64,000 nucleotides of DNA from Brachionus manjavacas (lineage: Eukaryota; Rotifera; Eurotatoria; Ploima; Brachionidae). Positions 22,306 to 33,350 of the stretch are shown piece by piece; the stretch's first letter is position 1; each line of letters opens with the position of its first letter. The position numbers and the translations under genes were made by a program. The notes beneath the pieces were generated by a model. That model had not been told where the DNA came from. It ran no database searches and saw only the letters and a list, made by a program, of their open reading frames with translations. The DNA lies in contig JAHQIY010000003.1 of NCBI GenBank assembly GCA_019054805.1, forward strand, positions 62,001 to 126,000. The letters run 5' to 3'.

Positions 22306-22403
22306 CCAAAACATGCTACACCACATTTACAACGACTGGAGAGAGAAAAAACTACACCACCAAATATTAGCTAAATCTAAAAGTTGTAAATAATGCAATA
22401 CCA

Positions 22404-22895
22404 ATGGAACCGAATCCGACCTACCTGGGCATTAAGTTAGACCCGAAATTATGTTTTAAACCGCATCTATTACAACTCGGAAAAAGAATCGTATCGAAAA
22501 TAAATATGTTAGGGAGAATTAAGAATTTTAAATGGGCTAATTCTAAACTATTAGATTTAAAGCTATACAAGCCCTTGATAAGATCATATTTTGATTATTG
22601 TTTTATAATTTTAAACGTTGGCACCTAAAAGATTAAATCCTCCCTAGAAAAATTCATAACAAAATTCTAAAATTAATCAAACATTTTCCAATCAAGACAT
22701 CGATAAAACACATTCATATAGGACTTATGACGAAACAATCGAGGAAAGAGCAAATAGTCTATTCGTCAAATTCCTAAGCAACAAATCTAAAATTGAGACC
22801 ATAGCCAAAGAAATTCAAGAATATAAATTGTTTAAATATATCAATACTCAACGCTTTATAACTCCGTTCGATCATTTAGTTCGTAATATTTCCTA
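22404..22895 (+). pseudogene. LINE ORF2 C-terminal fragment
   Basis: The plus strand reads TYLGIKLDPKLCFKPHLLQL and SKINMLGRIKNFKWAN, like LGIKFDQSLCFNSQVELI and VNLIKILSHRSWKL in the LINE at 60.2 kb. After stops it continues with DETIEERANSLFVKFL, the ERA..LFV.FL block near the end of such ORFs, to a stop at about 22895. It is a 5'-truncated copy. Confidence 0.7.
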
Positions 22896-23134
22896 ATGCT
22901 ATTAAATCAAATTGGAAATCGTTTTATTCGAATCAAACTCATATCAGTTAAAATTTTAATTTTATTATTTTTTAATTTTTGATTATTTTTTATATAATAA
23001 TTTTCTACAAAATTTCGCTAAATTTTATTCATTGTATCGTGACATGAGGGTTTAAAGGAAGTATAAAGCTATTTGGACAAACCCTGGGGAAACCCAAAAT
23101 TATTTAATTAATAAATTTTAAAAAAAAAATTCTG

Positions 23135-24005
23135 AATTCTTTAGAAATTATAATCAGTGTGATTTTAATGATCCAATTTGCTTAAATGAATTAATTATGG
23201 CTTTAAAAAAGTTGAAAAATGAAGCGCCACCAGGACCTGTCCAAATTCATGGCTTAATTTTAAAAAACCTACTAAGAAACTCTTTAATAGAAATCATGGA
23301 ACTTTTTAATTTATCTCTTCGAGAAGGTAGAGTCCCGAAAGCGTGAAAAACTTCGAGCATTACTATGATTCAAATAAAAGCCTCTACTTTACCAATTAGT
23401 ATAACTTGTTTAAGAAAGTTACTGAAACGAATAGTTTATTCAAGATTATACAATTTTTTGGAACAAAATTTACTTTTATTTAGAAGCGATCTGGATTATG
23501 TAAACACTGGCGATCATCAGATAATCTTTTCTTTTTAATTCAAAAAATTGTGGAGTCATTAAATAGAAAAAAAGATTTTTCTGCCTGCTTTTTGAATTGG
23601 CATGAGTGTTAAATTCCACCTCATTTCTTGACTAACTGGATTAGTTTCTTTTTAGACTCTAGGACAATTAAGGTAAGTGTGAACGACCATCTGAGCGAGG
23701 AATACCGCAGGTGTCTCTCAAGGCTCAGTAATTAGTGTTCTTTTATTTAGTATATATATTAATGACATCCCCAAAAGAAACAAAACAAATAATGAATACT
23801 CTCTGCTTTTTGCAGATGATCTAGTTGCATTCTTTATTTTCAACAAAAATGGGAACCTGAAAAATAAGATAAATAAATACATCAACGAACTAGAACAATG
23901 GCTTATTAAATGGAAAATGAAGATATCAGTTGAAAAGTCGTGTCCAGTAGTCTTCTCTAAGCACAAAAAAGAGAGAGATAATTTTAGTTTAAAAATTTAT
24001 ATTTT
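23135..24005 (+). pseudogene. LINE reverse transcriptase fragment
   Basis: Blocks in order: LNELIMALKKLKNEAPPGPV, FNLSLREGRVPKA then a stop, GSVISVLLFSIYINDIPK, the catalytic YSLLFADDLVAFF near 23810, and LEQWLIKWKMKISVEKS. This is the RT core of a Jockey/CR1-like LINE on plus, with stops and frameshifts. It follows a separate C-terminal fragment at 22404-22895, so these are two copies and not one element in order. Confidence 0.75.
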
Positions 24006-24014
24006 AAAATCTAG

Positions 24015-24197
24015 ATTTTAAAAGCTTTGGAGAAAACATTAGTAGATTTGAAGTATTTTTGGATAAAAGTGAATTGAATAAATTGGAGAATGGTGTGATA
24101 GCAGATACGCTAAAAATATATTCTTGTAGGTTATTATTTGTCGATAATTATAAAAATTGTATGGAAGAATTTAAAAGTTTAGCGTTAAAGAGATAAA
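24015..24197 (+). pseudogene. Unassigned coding fragment, about 60 codons
   Basis: The frame reads FGENISRFEVFLDKSELNKL and continues, with cysteine and aromatic residues, to CMEEFKSLALKR and a stop. It starts where LINE similarity is lost. I do not recognise the family. It may be the end of another element or a host exon. Confidence 0.3.
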
Positions 24198-24499
24198 AAA
24201 TGATTAGCTTGTTTTAAAAATTAAAAAAATTTAAAAAATAATTCATATTTCTTTTGATCATAATAGATCAAGAAATTTTTGATAATTTTATTCAGATAAT
24301 ACTTTCAACGAGACACAATTGATCATAATATTAACAATACCCAAAAAATAAATAAAAGCTGTAGCTTAACTAAGCAACAAGAGTAAAATAAAATAGACAA
24401 GCGAGGACTTAAAATGAATATGATTATTTTTATTAAATAAAAATTTTAAACTTCAACTAAATTACTTTGAAAAGTTTTCTTTTTTTGAAAAGATAAAAT

Positions 24500-25505
24500 C
24501 TATTTTTTATTCTTGCCATACAAAGATCGAATTCCTCTGATGTCATCAGCTCCAAGTTTAAATTTGGGATTATATCCTTGGTAAAAAGGATACATTACCG
24601 CTCTGATGTCAGTTGTATGATCTAGACCCAAAGCATGACCGAATTCATGAACAGCAACAATTTTGAGATTAATGCCCCACTTTGACTTATCTGTCCATCT
24701 TTCATCTTCATCAAAATGTATCCGTCCGTCTTGTGGAAAAAAAGCATGGGCCAAAACACCTCCACGTCCATCAAATGGATACCCATCACCATGGACTTTG
24801 GCTGCAAATCTAATTGCCATGTCACGTTTACTCCTTCGACTAACTCTTCTGAAACTCAGTCCGGATACAGCAGCCCAGTATCTTAGAGCCTGAGCCAAAA
24901 TTCTATTTGTTCCTCCTTTAAGCTCTTTATTTTGATTTAGAACTGCATATGTCAGCCTTTTCTTATTCCATTTAGATACTAATAGAAAAATTATTTTCAA
25001 TTAAATTTACTGTTTAAACTAATTTTTTCTTATTTTGAAAAGTATTCTTAAGATCTTAACAACCTTCATTTAAATATAGCTTACAAAAAAATATAAAGCA
25101 AATAAATTAGTTAACCTGTGACAAAATTTGATGGAAAATCAGAATTTCCGCAGCGAGGAAGTTGGATTTTTTTTTCTGTAGCAGCATCCAATACGCCAGT
25201 CACACTCAAACCATGCATCGTTTGAAAAAGCCTAATGCAAATAAAAAAATGAAAAAATAAATTTTAAAATCTAAACAACCTTAATGACTGTCTAAATATT
25301 AGGTTTTGGTTCGTCTTTCTTTCAGCACTTAGGCCCTGTTTGGTTTTATTAACATAACCAAATCGGTCCAGATATTTCTGACAAGCAAAAAAACTAATTT
25401 AAAAGTTAGACAAAATTAATTCTAAAAACTAACCAAAGCATCTTCATTCGAAATGCTTTCTCCTAAATAGAACAAAGACAAAAATAATGTAATTTTTAAA
25501 ATCAT
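24500..25505 (-). CDS. Matrix metalloproteinase, minimal (no hemopexin domain)
   Basis: Four exons (25505-25434, 25377-25280, 25231-25116, 24978-24500) are joined by GT-AG introns of 56, 48 and 137 nt. All phases agree and give 254 residues. Residues 1-16 are a signal peptide. The prodomain contains MHGLSVTGVLDAAT and the cysteine switch LPRCGNSDF (Cys84), which holds the enzyme latent by binding the catalytic zinc. The catalytic domain contains the structural zinc/calcium segment HGDGYPFDGRGG..AHAFFP, the zinc site HEFGHALGLDH (about residue 206) and the Met-turn VMYP. The protein ends 34 residues after the Met-turn, so hinge and hemopexin domains are absent, as in matrilysins. No furin site is seen before the catalytic domain. 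The likely role is cleavage of extracellular matrix or surface proteins after secretion. Confidence 0.93.
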
Positions 25506-25509
25506 TTTT

Positions 25510-25950
25510 ATTTCATTTTCAACTATTGATTCGTTTATAAAGACAATTTGTTATCAGTTTGCATTTAAAAAAAAGCATTTTCAAATTTTTAACAGTTGTT
25601 TTCAAAATCTGAATTTTTTGAATTGAAAATCAAGATAAAAAGATAAGATTTTTTTTTAATACAAACAAAAAATAAACCTAGACAGTTTAATAGCTTTTGA
25701 GTCGAATTAAAGTACATTTTTTTATAAAATTTTTCATACAAGATATGAAAAATTTTGTTATATCTTTTTTGATTTTTTGAAAAAAATTATGTTAGCCAAA
25801 TCTTTCAAAAAAACTTTAAAAAAAAATATTTTTTTTATTTTTTACAAAAGAATTGGACTTTTCTCAATTTTTCAATTGAAAAAATTTAAAATTTATGATA
25901 AAAAATAAATTTTTCGATCAAAAATATTTTTTTTTATTCTTCAGATATAA
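25510..25950. other. Upstream region of the metalloproteinase gene
   Basis: Very AT-rich. I see no promoter element that I can support. Confidence 0.4.
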
Positions 25951-25955
25951 CCGGT

Positions 25956-26142
25956 TTAATACAAAACAGGTTCCAAATAGCACTTCCAAAAACAAACCGG
26001 CTTTCCATCCTTACTGAAGTCAAAGGTGAAGGTGAAGACAAAATTTCCGGACTTCTTCTGTGGGTTTTCTGTTCTTTTGTACTGAACTTCACAAACCGTT
26101 TTAAAGTATCTTCTCAAAACTCTTATGTCAAATATTTTAAAG
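25956..26142 (-). other. Possible orphan exon or gene fragment
   Basis: A minus-strand reading of about 60 codons runs RVLRRYFKTVCEVQYKRTEN, then GNFVFTFTFDFSKDGKPVCF and WKCYLEPVLY before a stop at 25956. Base composition is clearly less AT-rich than the flanks. An AG acceptor (ACATAAG) lies just upstream of RVLRR, so it could be a last exon. No partner exon was found upstream. Family unknown; the alternating F/T strand suggests a beta-rich extracellular domain. Confidence 0.35.
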
Positions 26143-26149
26143 ATTGTAA

Positions 26150-26625
26150 AGTGTTAATGACTTTCTAACGAAACGTATGAGATCATAGTTTTACACTGTG
26201 AAACTATATACATTTAGATGACTAGAGTCGGTGTTATTGAGTTATTGAGAGAACTACAACAGTATGTTTAGATGTAATAATAATAATGTGATCATAATAT
26301 CTTTTTTATAAAAGCAAAGAGAATTTGAAATTTTCATAATTAAAAAAATTATATGAATTTTAAATTAGTAGGTGACCAGATAAAAATCATATTTCTAATT
26401 CTTCTAGTTATTCTTATCAACAAAACAGAATTAGCTTAATCATTCATATAAAATTTTTCCGCACATTTTTCAGAATCAAAATTATGATAATCACACATCT
26501 TATACAATATATTTAGTAATGTATTATCAGTCTATTTAGTCACCCAGTTATCTATTTTAATTAATTGTCTGAGTATTTATACTCTTCAATTGCTGATATT
26601 AGAAGCATCAAAATTTAAATAAATC
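26150..26625. other. Non-coding AT-rich stretch
   Basis: No supported feature. Confidence 0.45.
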
Positions 26626-26630
26626 ATAAA

Positions 26631-27084
26631 ATGGAAAATCAACGAGATGAAGAATGCAATAGCGACACAGATACTGATGAACCAGAAGATATGGACCCAG
26701 AAATAATAAAAAAAAATCCGAAGGATTAAAATCTCTTTTTGGAAGCCCAAATAATTCATTTGAATCAACAAATCGTGTAAAGATACTCTCCGTGATCTTT
26801 TGGTGCTTTCTTGATTCATTTGTTTGGCACTAATGATTGTGAAATTGTCTAATGGTCAATTGAACGCAACCCAATATCTTTATTTATTGTAGATTCTATT
26901 CATTTGCCACATTCAAAAATGTTCAATTTGGTAAGGTGTGTTTTTATTCCAAAAAACAACGATTGGAAAAAAAAAACATGCAGTTGTCTTAAATTTTTTT
27001 TAAATGAGATATCAATATGATTGAAGTACTGCAAACCACCACTTGAAGCCAAAAATGAAGAAATTAGAAGAAAACGTAAAAGAG
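26631..27084 (+). pseudogene. Older SWIM-type transposase relic, target of the MULE
   Basis: 26631-26726 reads as an acidic peptide starting MENQRDEECNSDTDTDEPED. At 26950-27084 the frame reads NNDWKKKTCSCLKFF, like the W...TC.C..F block of SWIM zinc fingers, then KYCKPPLEAKNEEIRRKRKR. The same frame resumes after the inserted MULE at 28903-28965 (DTLSKAKSALLMQLLKE, stop), giving the RKRKR..SKAKSAL motif also seen at 15930-16189. Stops show it was already decayed. Confidence 0.5.
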
Positions 27085-28902
27085 GAATCTGCTACTTTTC
27101 GACAAGGTAAATTAGACAAAATTTCTAATTAGACAACTATTTTCGTAAAATAGTATTTCGACAAACGTCTTTTAATTGGGCAAATAGTAATTAGACAAAA
27201 AAATTGTTGATTAGACAAAAATATTTATTAAGAAAAATTAATTGAAAATGAAAAATTTGAAAATATAGAAAAAATTAGTACTGAATTAATTTAGATTAAT
27301 TAGCTAAGTATTTATAAATATCTTGATCATTATAATCATTTAAAATTTGATTTATGCGTTCTTCCAAAATAATGTAACAAGGCTTCCTTTTATTTACCCG
27401 ACCACAACTTAGTTGAATGAACAAATTTTCTGTGTTCGATTGCTCTAGCTTTAAACTATCAATTAAGCTCAATAAATGAGGATGTGTTCTGATTGAAGAT
27501 TGGTGTGCATTATGCCAACCTTCGAGATTGTTCGTAGTTCTTGGGAAACCAGACTGAGTCCTTGAATAACATTTCCATAGATTAATTGGAAATCTCGGCT
27601 CTTTACGGACCAAAGTCTTTCCTTTAGCTCTTGCTCCAATTTAATTGTCTTCAAAATATCTATAAAACTTATTTAATTCAGCCGGTGTCTGCTTTTTAAG
27701 CATTACAAATGCCCCAATTACATCATCAGGTGGCAAAAAAGCGAGGCATGCAATTAATTTACAATATAAACGCACTTGGTTGTCCTCATTGGACAAATCG
27801 CAATATTCAACAACAAGACCTTCTAATTGTATGTGTCTCCAAAGTGATTTTTTGAAATGAAAAAAACAATCAAATATATCTGCATCCGGAAATATTTCTT
27901 CTATTGAATTGATAACTTTTACTTCATAATCACATGTCACACTAATTGGCAATTCAGATAGTTTAGCTTTCAAGACTTCAAATACTTTTGTGTATGTTGT
28001 TTGTAATTTATCTGACAAAAGTGCGAATACCAAAGGCAAATTTTTCTGGTTTTTAATAATGTGAATTGAAAAAAGTTGCTTGAAAATGCTTGGAGCAGCG
28101 TCGAAAGTCCCATCACATAGCCAATGACGATGAGTGTTTAACAATTGTAGATTTTTTTGAGTAGTAAATATCAAAATACGATTTTGGTTGTCACAGTCTG
28201 GGTTATAATTTTTAAAAAATAGAAACGGTTCTTGGTCGTTTATAGTAGTAAAATCAGAGTGTAAAAAAAATGACAAATTATCTGGAATTATGTAATTATG
28301 TAATCTTTGTAAAAATCGACTCTATTTCTTCTACACAGTTGTCTAGTAGAATCATATGATGGTAAATTTGCCATCACTTCTTCAACTACATTTTTTTGAC
28401 ATTACATTATTATTTTTCTTGGTCTTGTGTCTGGCTGAGAAGCAGCCATTTCTTTGATATTAGCTTCGATAACTTTAACTTGGGTTTTTACTGAGTTCAT
28501 ATGTTCATGTGCCTTCCCTTGAACTATTGGTTTAACAAGATCGTCTGTATAAACTGTTGCTGGGCAGTTTGGGAACTGGGAATCGTTGCACCGCCAAGAG
28601 ATCCTACCAGAGTTAACTTTATAACTCATTTTGTATTCAAAAGAATCAGCATCAATTAGGATATAGCCTGGTGATCCATCTTTTTTTAGACGCGATGAAT
28701 TAATTAAATTGAGCGACAAGCTTAAGTTATTAATTGAGCTCACTAAATCATCCATAATAGAATAAAATTAAAAAAAACACTTGTAAAAAAAAATTGTCAA
28801 GTTTTGTCGAATATATATTATTCGAAAATTAATTTGTCAGGTTTTATTTGCCTCGTCGAAAATTAATTTTCTTAATTTTTATTTGTCGAAATGTAAATCA
28901 AC
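27085..28902 (-). mobile_element. Mutator-like element (MULE) with 10-bp target duplication
   Basis: The element is flanked on both sides by CGTAAAAGAG (27075-27084 and 28903-28912). The ends are diverged inverted repeats: GAATCTGCTACTTTTCGACAA on the left and GTTGATTTACATTTCGACAA read inward from the right. MULEs normally make 8-10 bp duplications. The body of 1818 bp carries one transposase gene on the minus strand with FLYWCH and MULE domains. Removing the element restores a continuous frame across the target, which supports the boundaries. Confidence 0.85.
27296..28755 (-). pseudogene. MULE transposase with FLYWCH zinc finger
   Basis: From the ATG at 28755, about 117 codons contain a FLYWCH finger (WRCNDSQFPNCPATV then KAHEHM) that probably binds the element ends. 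Reading continues past a stop at 28402 and a frameshift near 28315 into the MULE catalytic domain: HWLCDGTFDAAP, CDYEVKVINSIEE and CFFHFKKSLWRHIQ carry the D, D and E/H region residues. An in-frame TAA at about 27640 follows YFEDN, and the same frame then gives RTTNNLEGWHNAHQ, the conserved NN.EGWH block, ending at 27296. Two stops and one frameshift make it inactive. Confidence 0.85.
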
Positions 28903-28912
28903 CGTAAAAGAG

Positions 28913-29180
28913 ACACACTATCAAAAGCAAAAAGTGCTTTACTAATGCAACTTCTAAAGGAGTAGACATTAAGTAAATAAATGTTGTTTACATTGAACTA
29001 AAAAAGTATTTTAAGAAGTAATTCATCTCTGTCGTTTAATTTTATTTTATTAATATATGAAAATTTTATTTGTAAAATTTTGTTTTCCAATGAAGCGTAT
29101 TAAAAAGGCGAAAGGATATCAAACCGAGACGGTAGTGACATCTAAAAGATAAATTTAAAAACCTATAAGACTTGAAACAC
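28913..29180. other. End of the SWIM relic and AT-rich flank
   Basis: 28913-28965 completes the interrupted frame of the older transposase. The remainder holds nothing I can support. Confidence 0.4.
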
Positions 29181-29184
29181 AAAA

Positions 29185-30100
29185 TAATTTTAAGTTAATA
29201 TTGCAAGCATTTTCATATTTGAAATTAAACTCTTTGGCGAAATAGAATGAGTTTAATTTTTGTTTGGAAATTTGAAAAAAATTTTGAAAATTCTTTTTTA
29301 ATTTTTAAACAATGCAGTTTATTTTTAAAATGTTATTAAAAAACTAAAAATAATATAAAATAAAAAAAAAAGGTGAATAATTCATTCAGATTAAAGTTAA
29401 TATTCAATCGTTAAAAAACTGGGTCTAGACACTTATTATCCGAAAAATTCTTGTTCCTAAGTTTTGTGAATTATTGGTTCACCAAATTTTTTTGTTCAAA
29501 ATAGAATTAGACGAACAATTTTTAAATTATGAGAACAAATTGAATAAAGCTATTTAATAGAATGCCTAATTCCCAAAACTGATAAGAAAGTTGGTAAATA
29601 ATTATTTGATTTTTAATTTTAAGGAGCTTTAGAAATAGTTTAGCATTTGCTGTGATCTGGCTGACTTGGTATTACCCTTTCAACAATCCTAAATAGCCAA
29701 ATGCGCTCTCTACTAAATCTTTGGCTTTCAGTCTATATAACAAAAATTAAAGAAAATTAAAATTAATTTTTCACCCTTTGAGTTTTTTACTTTAGGGAAC
29801 AAAGAATTATCTATTTCGCAAAATTTACCTATTCCACCCAACTTTAAATTTTCCATGTAATTATTTTCCTTTCCTATTTTTTATCATTTCATTAGCTTTT
29901 TTCTAAATAGATGAAAAAATTTCAAAATAGGTGAACAATTTTTAGATTAGGTCAACTCAGAGTTGTTCAAAAGTCACCAAGTTAAAGTCAAGTCAAAAGA
30001 CTTCGAAGGATCATCATATCACAATCCTTGAGTCAAAATTTATAAAAAAAACAAAAAAATTTTTCATGTTTGCAATATTAACTTAAGATTTTTTATTATT
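29185..30100 (-). mobile_element. ISXO2-like (Merlin) element copy with inverted ends
   Basis: The left end carries TTAAGTTAATATTGCAAGC (about 29192). The right end carries its diverged complement (GCAATATTAACTTAAG, about 30069). Between 29620 and 29870 the minus strand reads GKFCEIDNSLFPKVK, and a neighbouring frame reads ERIWLFRIVERVI, the EIDES..K.K and WVFG..ER blocks of ISXO2-like transposases. The DNA of 29430-29885 matches 7618-8070, and 29190-29430 matches 52910-53170 in reverse, so this is a small dispersed family. All copies are decayed. Confidence 0.6.
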
Positions 30101-31625
30101 TAAAACTGAAAAAATATTTGAAACATCGCACTTTTTCAATCTTATTTCAACATTATTTGTAATTCAGTAACAAAATATTAAACCAAATTAATTATGATTT
30201 AATTATTGCATAGAAAGATTTCGCTTGTTTATATTTCAATTTCAAAAATTGTTAAATTTACCTGAATTTTAACACGAAATAGTTATTTTTTGAAAATTTT
30301 ATAAAGATTGAACTTAATCAAGCAATTTTGGCTTTATTAAGACTTTACGCTTTCAAAAGCTTACGAAGTGAGCTTGACCAAGAAAGTTCGCTGACAATAT
30401 TTCTAAAATTTAAACTAAATTTTAATTTTAAGAAATGAATTTAAAAGTTTTTCCAAAAATACAATTTTTCAAGAGATTTCATAAATATTGTAATCATCTC
30501 CTATTAGAAACCGAATTTGCAAAAGCTTTAATGTTAATCATTGATTACAAGGTTTCATCTAATGAAAAAAAAATTTAACTAATTTTAAATTTTTATTAAA
30601 ATAGATACATATTTTTTATTTATAGGAAATATAAAATAGCTTTAAATAAACAAGATTTTAGTGAAAATATAAGTAAACCGAGATCTTTTGGTTTTTGAAA
30701 CTTTTAAACGCTTAATATTCCACCAAATTAACTTTTTTTGTTAAATAATATTCTTCAAATATCACTCATTATCTACAATTAGATCATTAATTTTGGTTTG
30801 TTTCACATCGAATTTTTGTTATAAGTCTTAGTTTAAAATTGAAAGGGGCAATTGTTTCGGCAAATGCAAAAAATGATTTGTTTCAGCACACTCTTAAAAT
30901 CAAACAAACACACTCACTTTTTAGCGCCCTTAGATCACTGTTCTGCACACTCAAAATTTTTTATCATACTGAAATAAATTGTAACCTAAGTTTACACTTT
31001 TTCAAAGTCACACTTTTCTGGGAAAGTATAAAATTTTTGATCTGATTAGATTTTTCAAATTTGATTAGAACATTTATAAATGCGTAAAAAAATATCATCA
31101 CAGATTTTTGTATTTTTATAACATTTCAAAATTTTTGAAAAATGATTGTAATTTATATAAAATTCATTAAGATTTAATTGCGCATTTAAACTGTTTTGAC
31201 CAAATTAGAAATTTGATCAAAAATTTAAAACAGGAATCGTCCTGGAATATGTAGCTGAAAATATTTATTGAAGTTTAAGATTTTTAGCCATCTGCGCGCA
31301 TTGACCTTACTTAAAATTAAATTAACTGAGACTTTTGTTAATATGCCTAAAAAAGGTCGACCAAAAGATTCATCAAAAGCCTTGGAATATTAATTAAATT
31401 TACCTAGAATTAATGATAAAATAAAAATTTGATTTATTATCAATTTTATTAAATAATTTAAAGTTTGAAAAACCCACCATAAAGGTGTGTTAAAAAGTTT
31501 TCAGTAATCTAAATAATTCGGGTTTAGTTAATTCAGAAAATTTAAAACTTCTTTATTCATTCATTTAAAACAGACTTGTTTATAAGTCACAGTTTTAAGA
31601 CTAAGTCGAAGTTATGACTTGCACA
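30101..31625. other. Non-coding AT-rich stretch
   Basis: 30110-30140 contains the GAAACATCGCACTTTTTCAA segment shared with 7560-7590 and 53220-53245. A 16-codon reading at about 31344-31391 (MPKKGRPKDSSKALEY) resembles an AT-hook tail but is too short to assign. 30839-31045 is open but featureless. Confidence 0.4.
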
Positions 31626-31629
31626 AAAA

Positions 31630-31780
31630 TTTTTATCAATACCTGCTTCATCTGGACCAGTTGAAAGAATTATTTTCTAAATCTGGTTACATTTACAGAG
31701 CACATAGGTCAAGATTGACGGCCAGGAATTTGGAAGCAACTACTTTATTGGTATCAAATATGCATTTATTAAATAATTGA
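31630..31780 (+). pseudogene. hAT transposase C-terminal relic
   Basis: The plus strand reads LSIPASSGPVERI. After a one-base frame change it continues LFSKSGYIYRAHRSRLTARN and LEATTLLVSNM to a stop. The PASS...ER.FS..G...R..RL...N.E...L sequence is the hallmark of the hAT dimerisation region. The rest of the transposase is not recognisable upstream. Confidence 0.75.
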
Positions 31781-32460
31781 CTTGACTTAAAAAAAAAAAT
31801 TTAAGTCATTGACTTGACTTGACTTAAGACTGGTGACTTAAAAATAAGTGTGATTTAAAATAATTTTAATTTTTAAAAAATTATAAATTTTAAAAATATG
31901 TTTTAAAATTTTTTATTAAAGTTCAATTAAAGAGGATATTTTTAAAATTTTAAATATGAAAATAAAGTTAAAATTACATGTAAAATAATTGCTTAAGAAA
32001 AAAATTCTTCTTAATTATTAAAAAAATATTACATTTTATATTTTGATCTTTTGATGCTGATCTCAAACTTCAATTTGAGCGATTTTGACAAAAAAGTGTC
32101 CAACTCTGGGCTAAAATTATGGACTAATTTTATGGACATCTTGCCTTCTTGACTTAAAATTCGTAACATGCAATCTCACAAATTTCAATTAGCATTTTTG
32201 GTGAGACTCAAAAGGTTTAAAGGCTAAAATTGACTGTTAAAAATAAAATATTTAGTCAGTGTGTACGTGTGTTAAATTAGCAAATATATTTTTAAAAGAA
32301 AAAATATTTTTTTTTTAGTTTTTATATTTTTACATTTCTTATTTGCTAAAAAAAGCACCTAAAAATTGAATACATAAATAGTTTTTGTTGACCTAAATTA
32401 TTCTTTTAATATTTTAAAAATTATTCAAAAGATAAAACAATGCTAAAATCAAAAATAGGT
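31781..32460. other. Non-coding stretch with short TTGACT repeats
   Basis: 31779-31835 contains several copies of a TTGACT/AAGTCA motif (GACTTGACTTGACTT). Otherwise AT-rich filler. Confidence 0.4.
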
Positions 32461-32463
32461 TTT

Positions 32464-32886
32464 TTAGCAACAGGCACAGCATGGACAAATAAAGCATTCA
32501 AGGCATCCACAGGCCACTTTGCATAGACACAATATTATGCTTATGATGCATATAATGATTCCTAAGACAATGATTCCTCCAACAATCGGAGCTCTACACA
32601 AAATACAATGAAACTTTTTTTTCTTATTTTTAAAAAAAATCTTACATTATCCAAGTGTTTGAACAGCAGGCTTGTTCGGCAGTCTTGGCATTTGAACAAC
32701 AGAAAAAGTCGCATCTTGTAAATGATTGTTGACTAGTGTCAGGGAAATTGGGGAAATAGGAACAGTTGGAAAATGCATTAACATACTTGAGAAAATGTCA
32801 ACTCAATTATTTAAAAATAAGTTTGGTGAGTGTAATACTTGGACTAGGATGATGGCAAAAAAACAGATGGTTTTTAAAAAAAACAT
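32464..32886 (-). CDS. Small cysteine-rich single-pass membrane protein, Shisa-like
   Basis: Three exons (32886-32839, 32785-32646, 32593-32464) with GT-AG introns of 53 and 52 nt give 105 residues; all phases fit. Residues 1-20 are a signal peptide (MFFLKTICFFAIILVQ). A short ectodomain carries a compact cysteine pattern (RCDFFCCSNAKTAEQACC). A transmembrane helix follows (IVGGIIVLGIIICIISIIL). The cytoplasmic tail is almost all cysteine (CLCKVACGCLECFICPCCAC), a likely palmitoylation cluster. Signal peptide, paired-Cys ectodomain and single helix match the Shisa/CYYR group, but the tail is shorter and lacks the proline-rich region. Gene structure is well supported; the family call is tentative. 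Confidence 0.75.
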
Positions 32887-32889
32887 TGC

Positions 32890-33345
32890 TGAGTGAATTT
32901 TTATTTCAAAAACTTTTCTTTTTAATTCTCAATTCCAAATGTTGCCTCTATTTTACTAACAATTTGAATAACAATAATGTTTAAGGTTTGGAGAGAAATG
33001 TCTCATTTATGAGAAAATATCTAAGTAAATTTTATGCAAAATTTTGTAAGATTTTTTGTTGAATAAATCTTCGAGTTTAGCTATTTTTGATTCGACTAGT
33101 TTTAAATGTCGCAATAGCTTCTTTATTTGAAAAATTCAAAATTTGACTTTATAAATTATGATTAATTGATATTTATCTTGAGAATTATGTGATATTTTCT
33201 GACGTACAATTTGACATCTTCTTAACACTCTAAAAACAAATGAGAATGTAGTAGTAGTAGTAATGGGTAGGCTACAAGTCGCGAATTGCATGCAGGATGA
33301 TGCAAAACGCGATGGGTGACGACACCCTGTGTGGTAGCCACTTGC
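32890..33345. other. Promoter side of the Shisa-like gene and LINE 3' tail
   Basis: The first 350 bases are AT-rich with nothing supported. 33248-33262 is a GTA trinucleotide run, TAC on minus, that ends the LINE relic; 33265-33345 is its 3' UTR. Confidence 0.45.
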
Positions 33346-33350
33346 CGTAA

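Noticed and set aside
24663-24893. Plus-strand open reading opposite the metalloproteinase
   Set aside because: It is antisense to a confirmed catalytic exon and lacks any domain.
26586-26819. 77-codon minus-strand reading with hydrophobic stretches
   Set aside because: Antisense of the acidic plus-strand peptide MENQRDEECNSD...; the hydrophobic pattern follows from complementing acidic codons.
30839-31045. 68-codon plus-strand reading
   Set aside because: No recognisable domain and composition like the surrounding non-coding DNA.
31344-31391. Short peptide MPKKGRPKDSSKALEY as an AT-hook gene
   Set aside because: Sixteen codons only, no neighbouring coding sequence; chance or a tiny relic.
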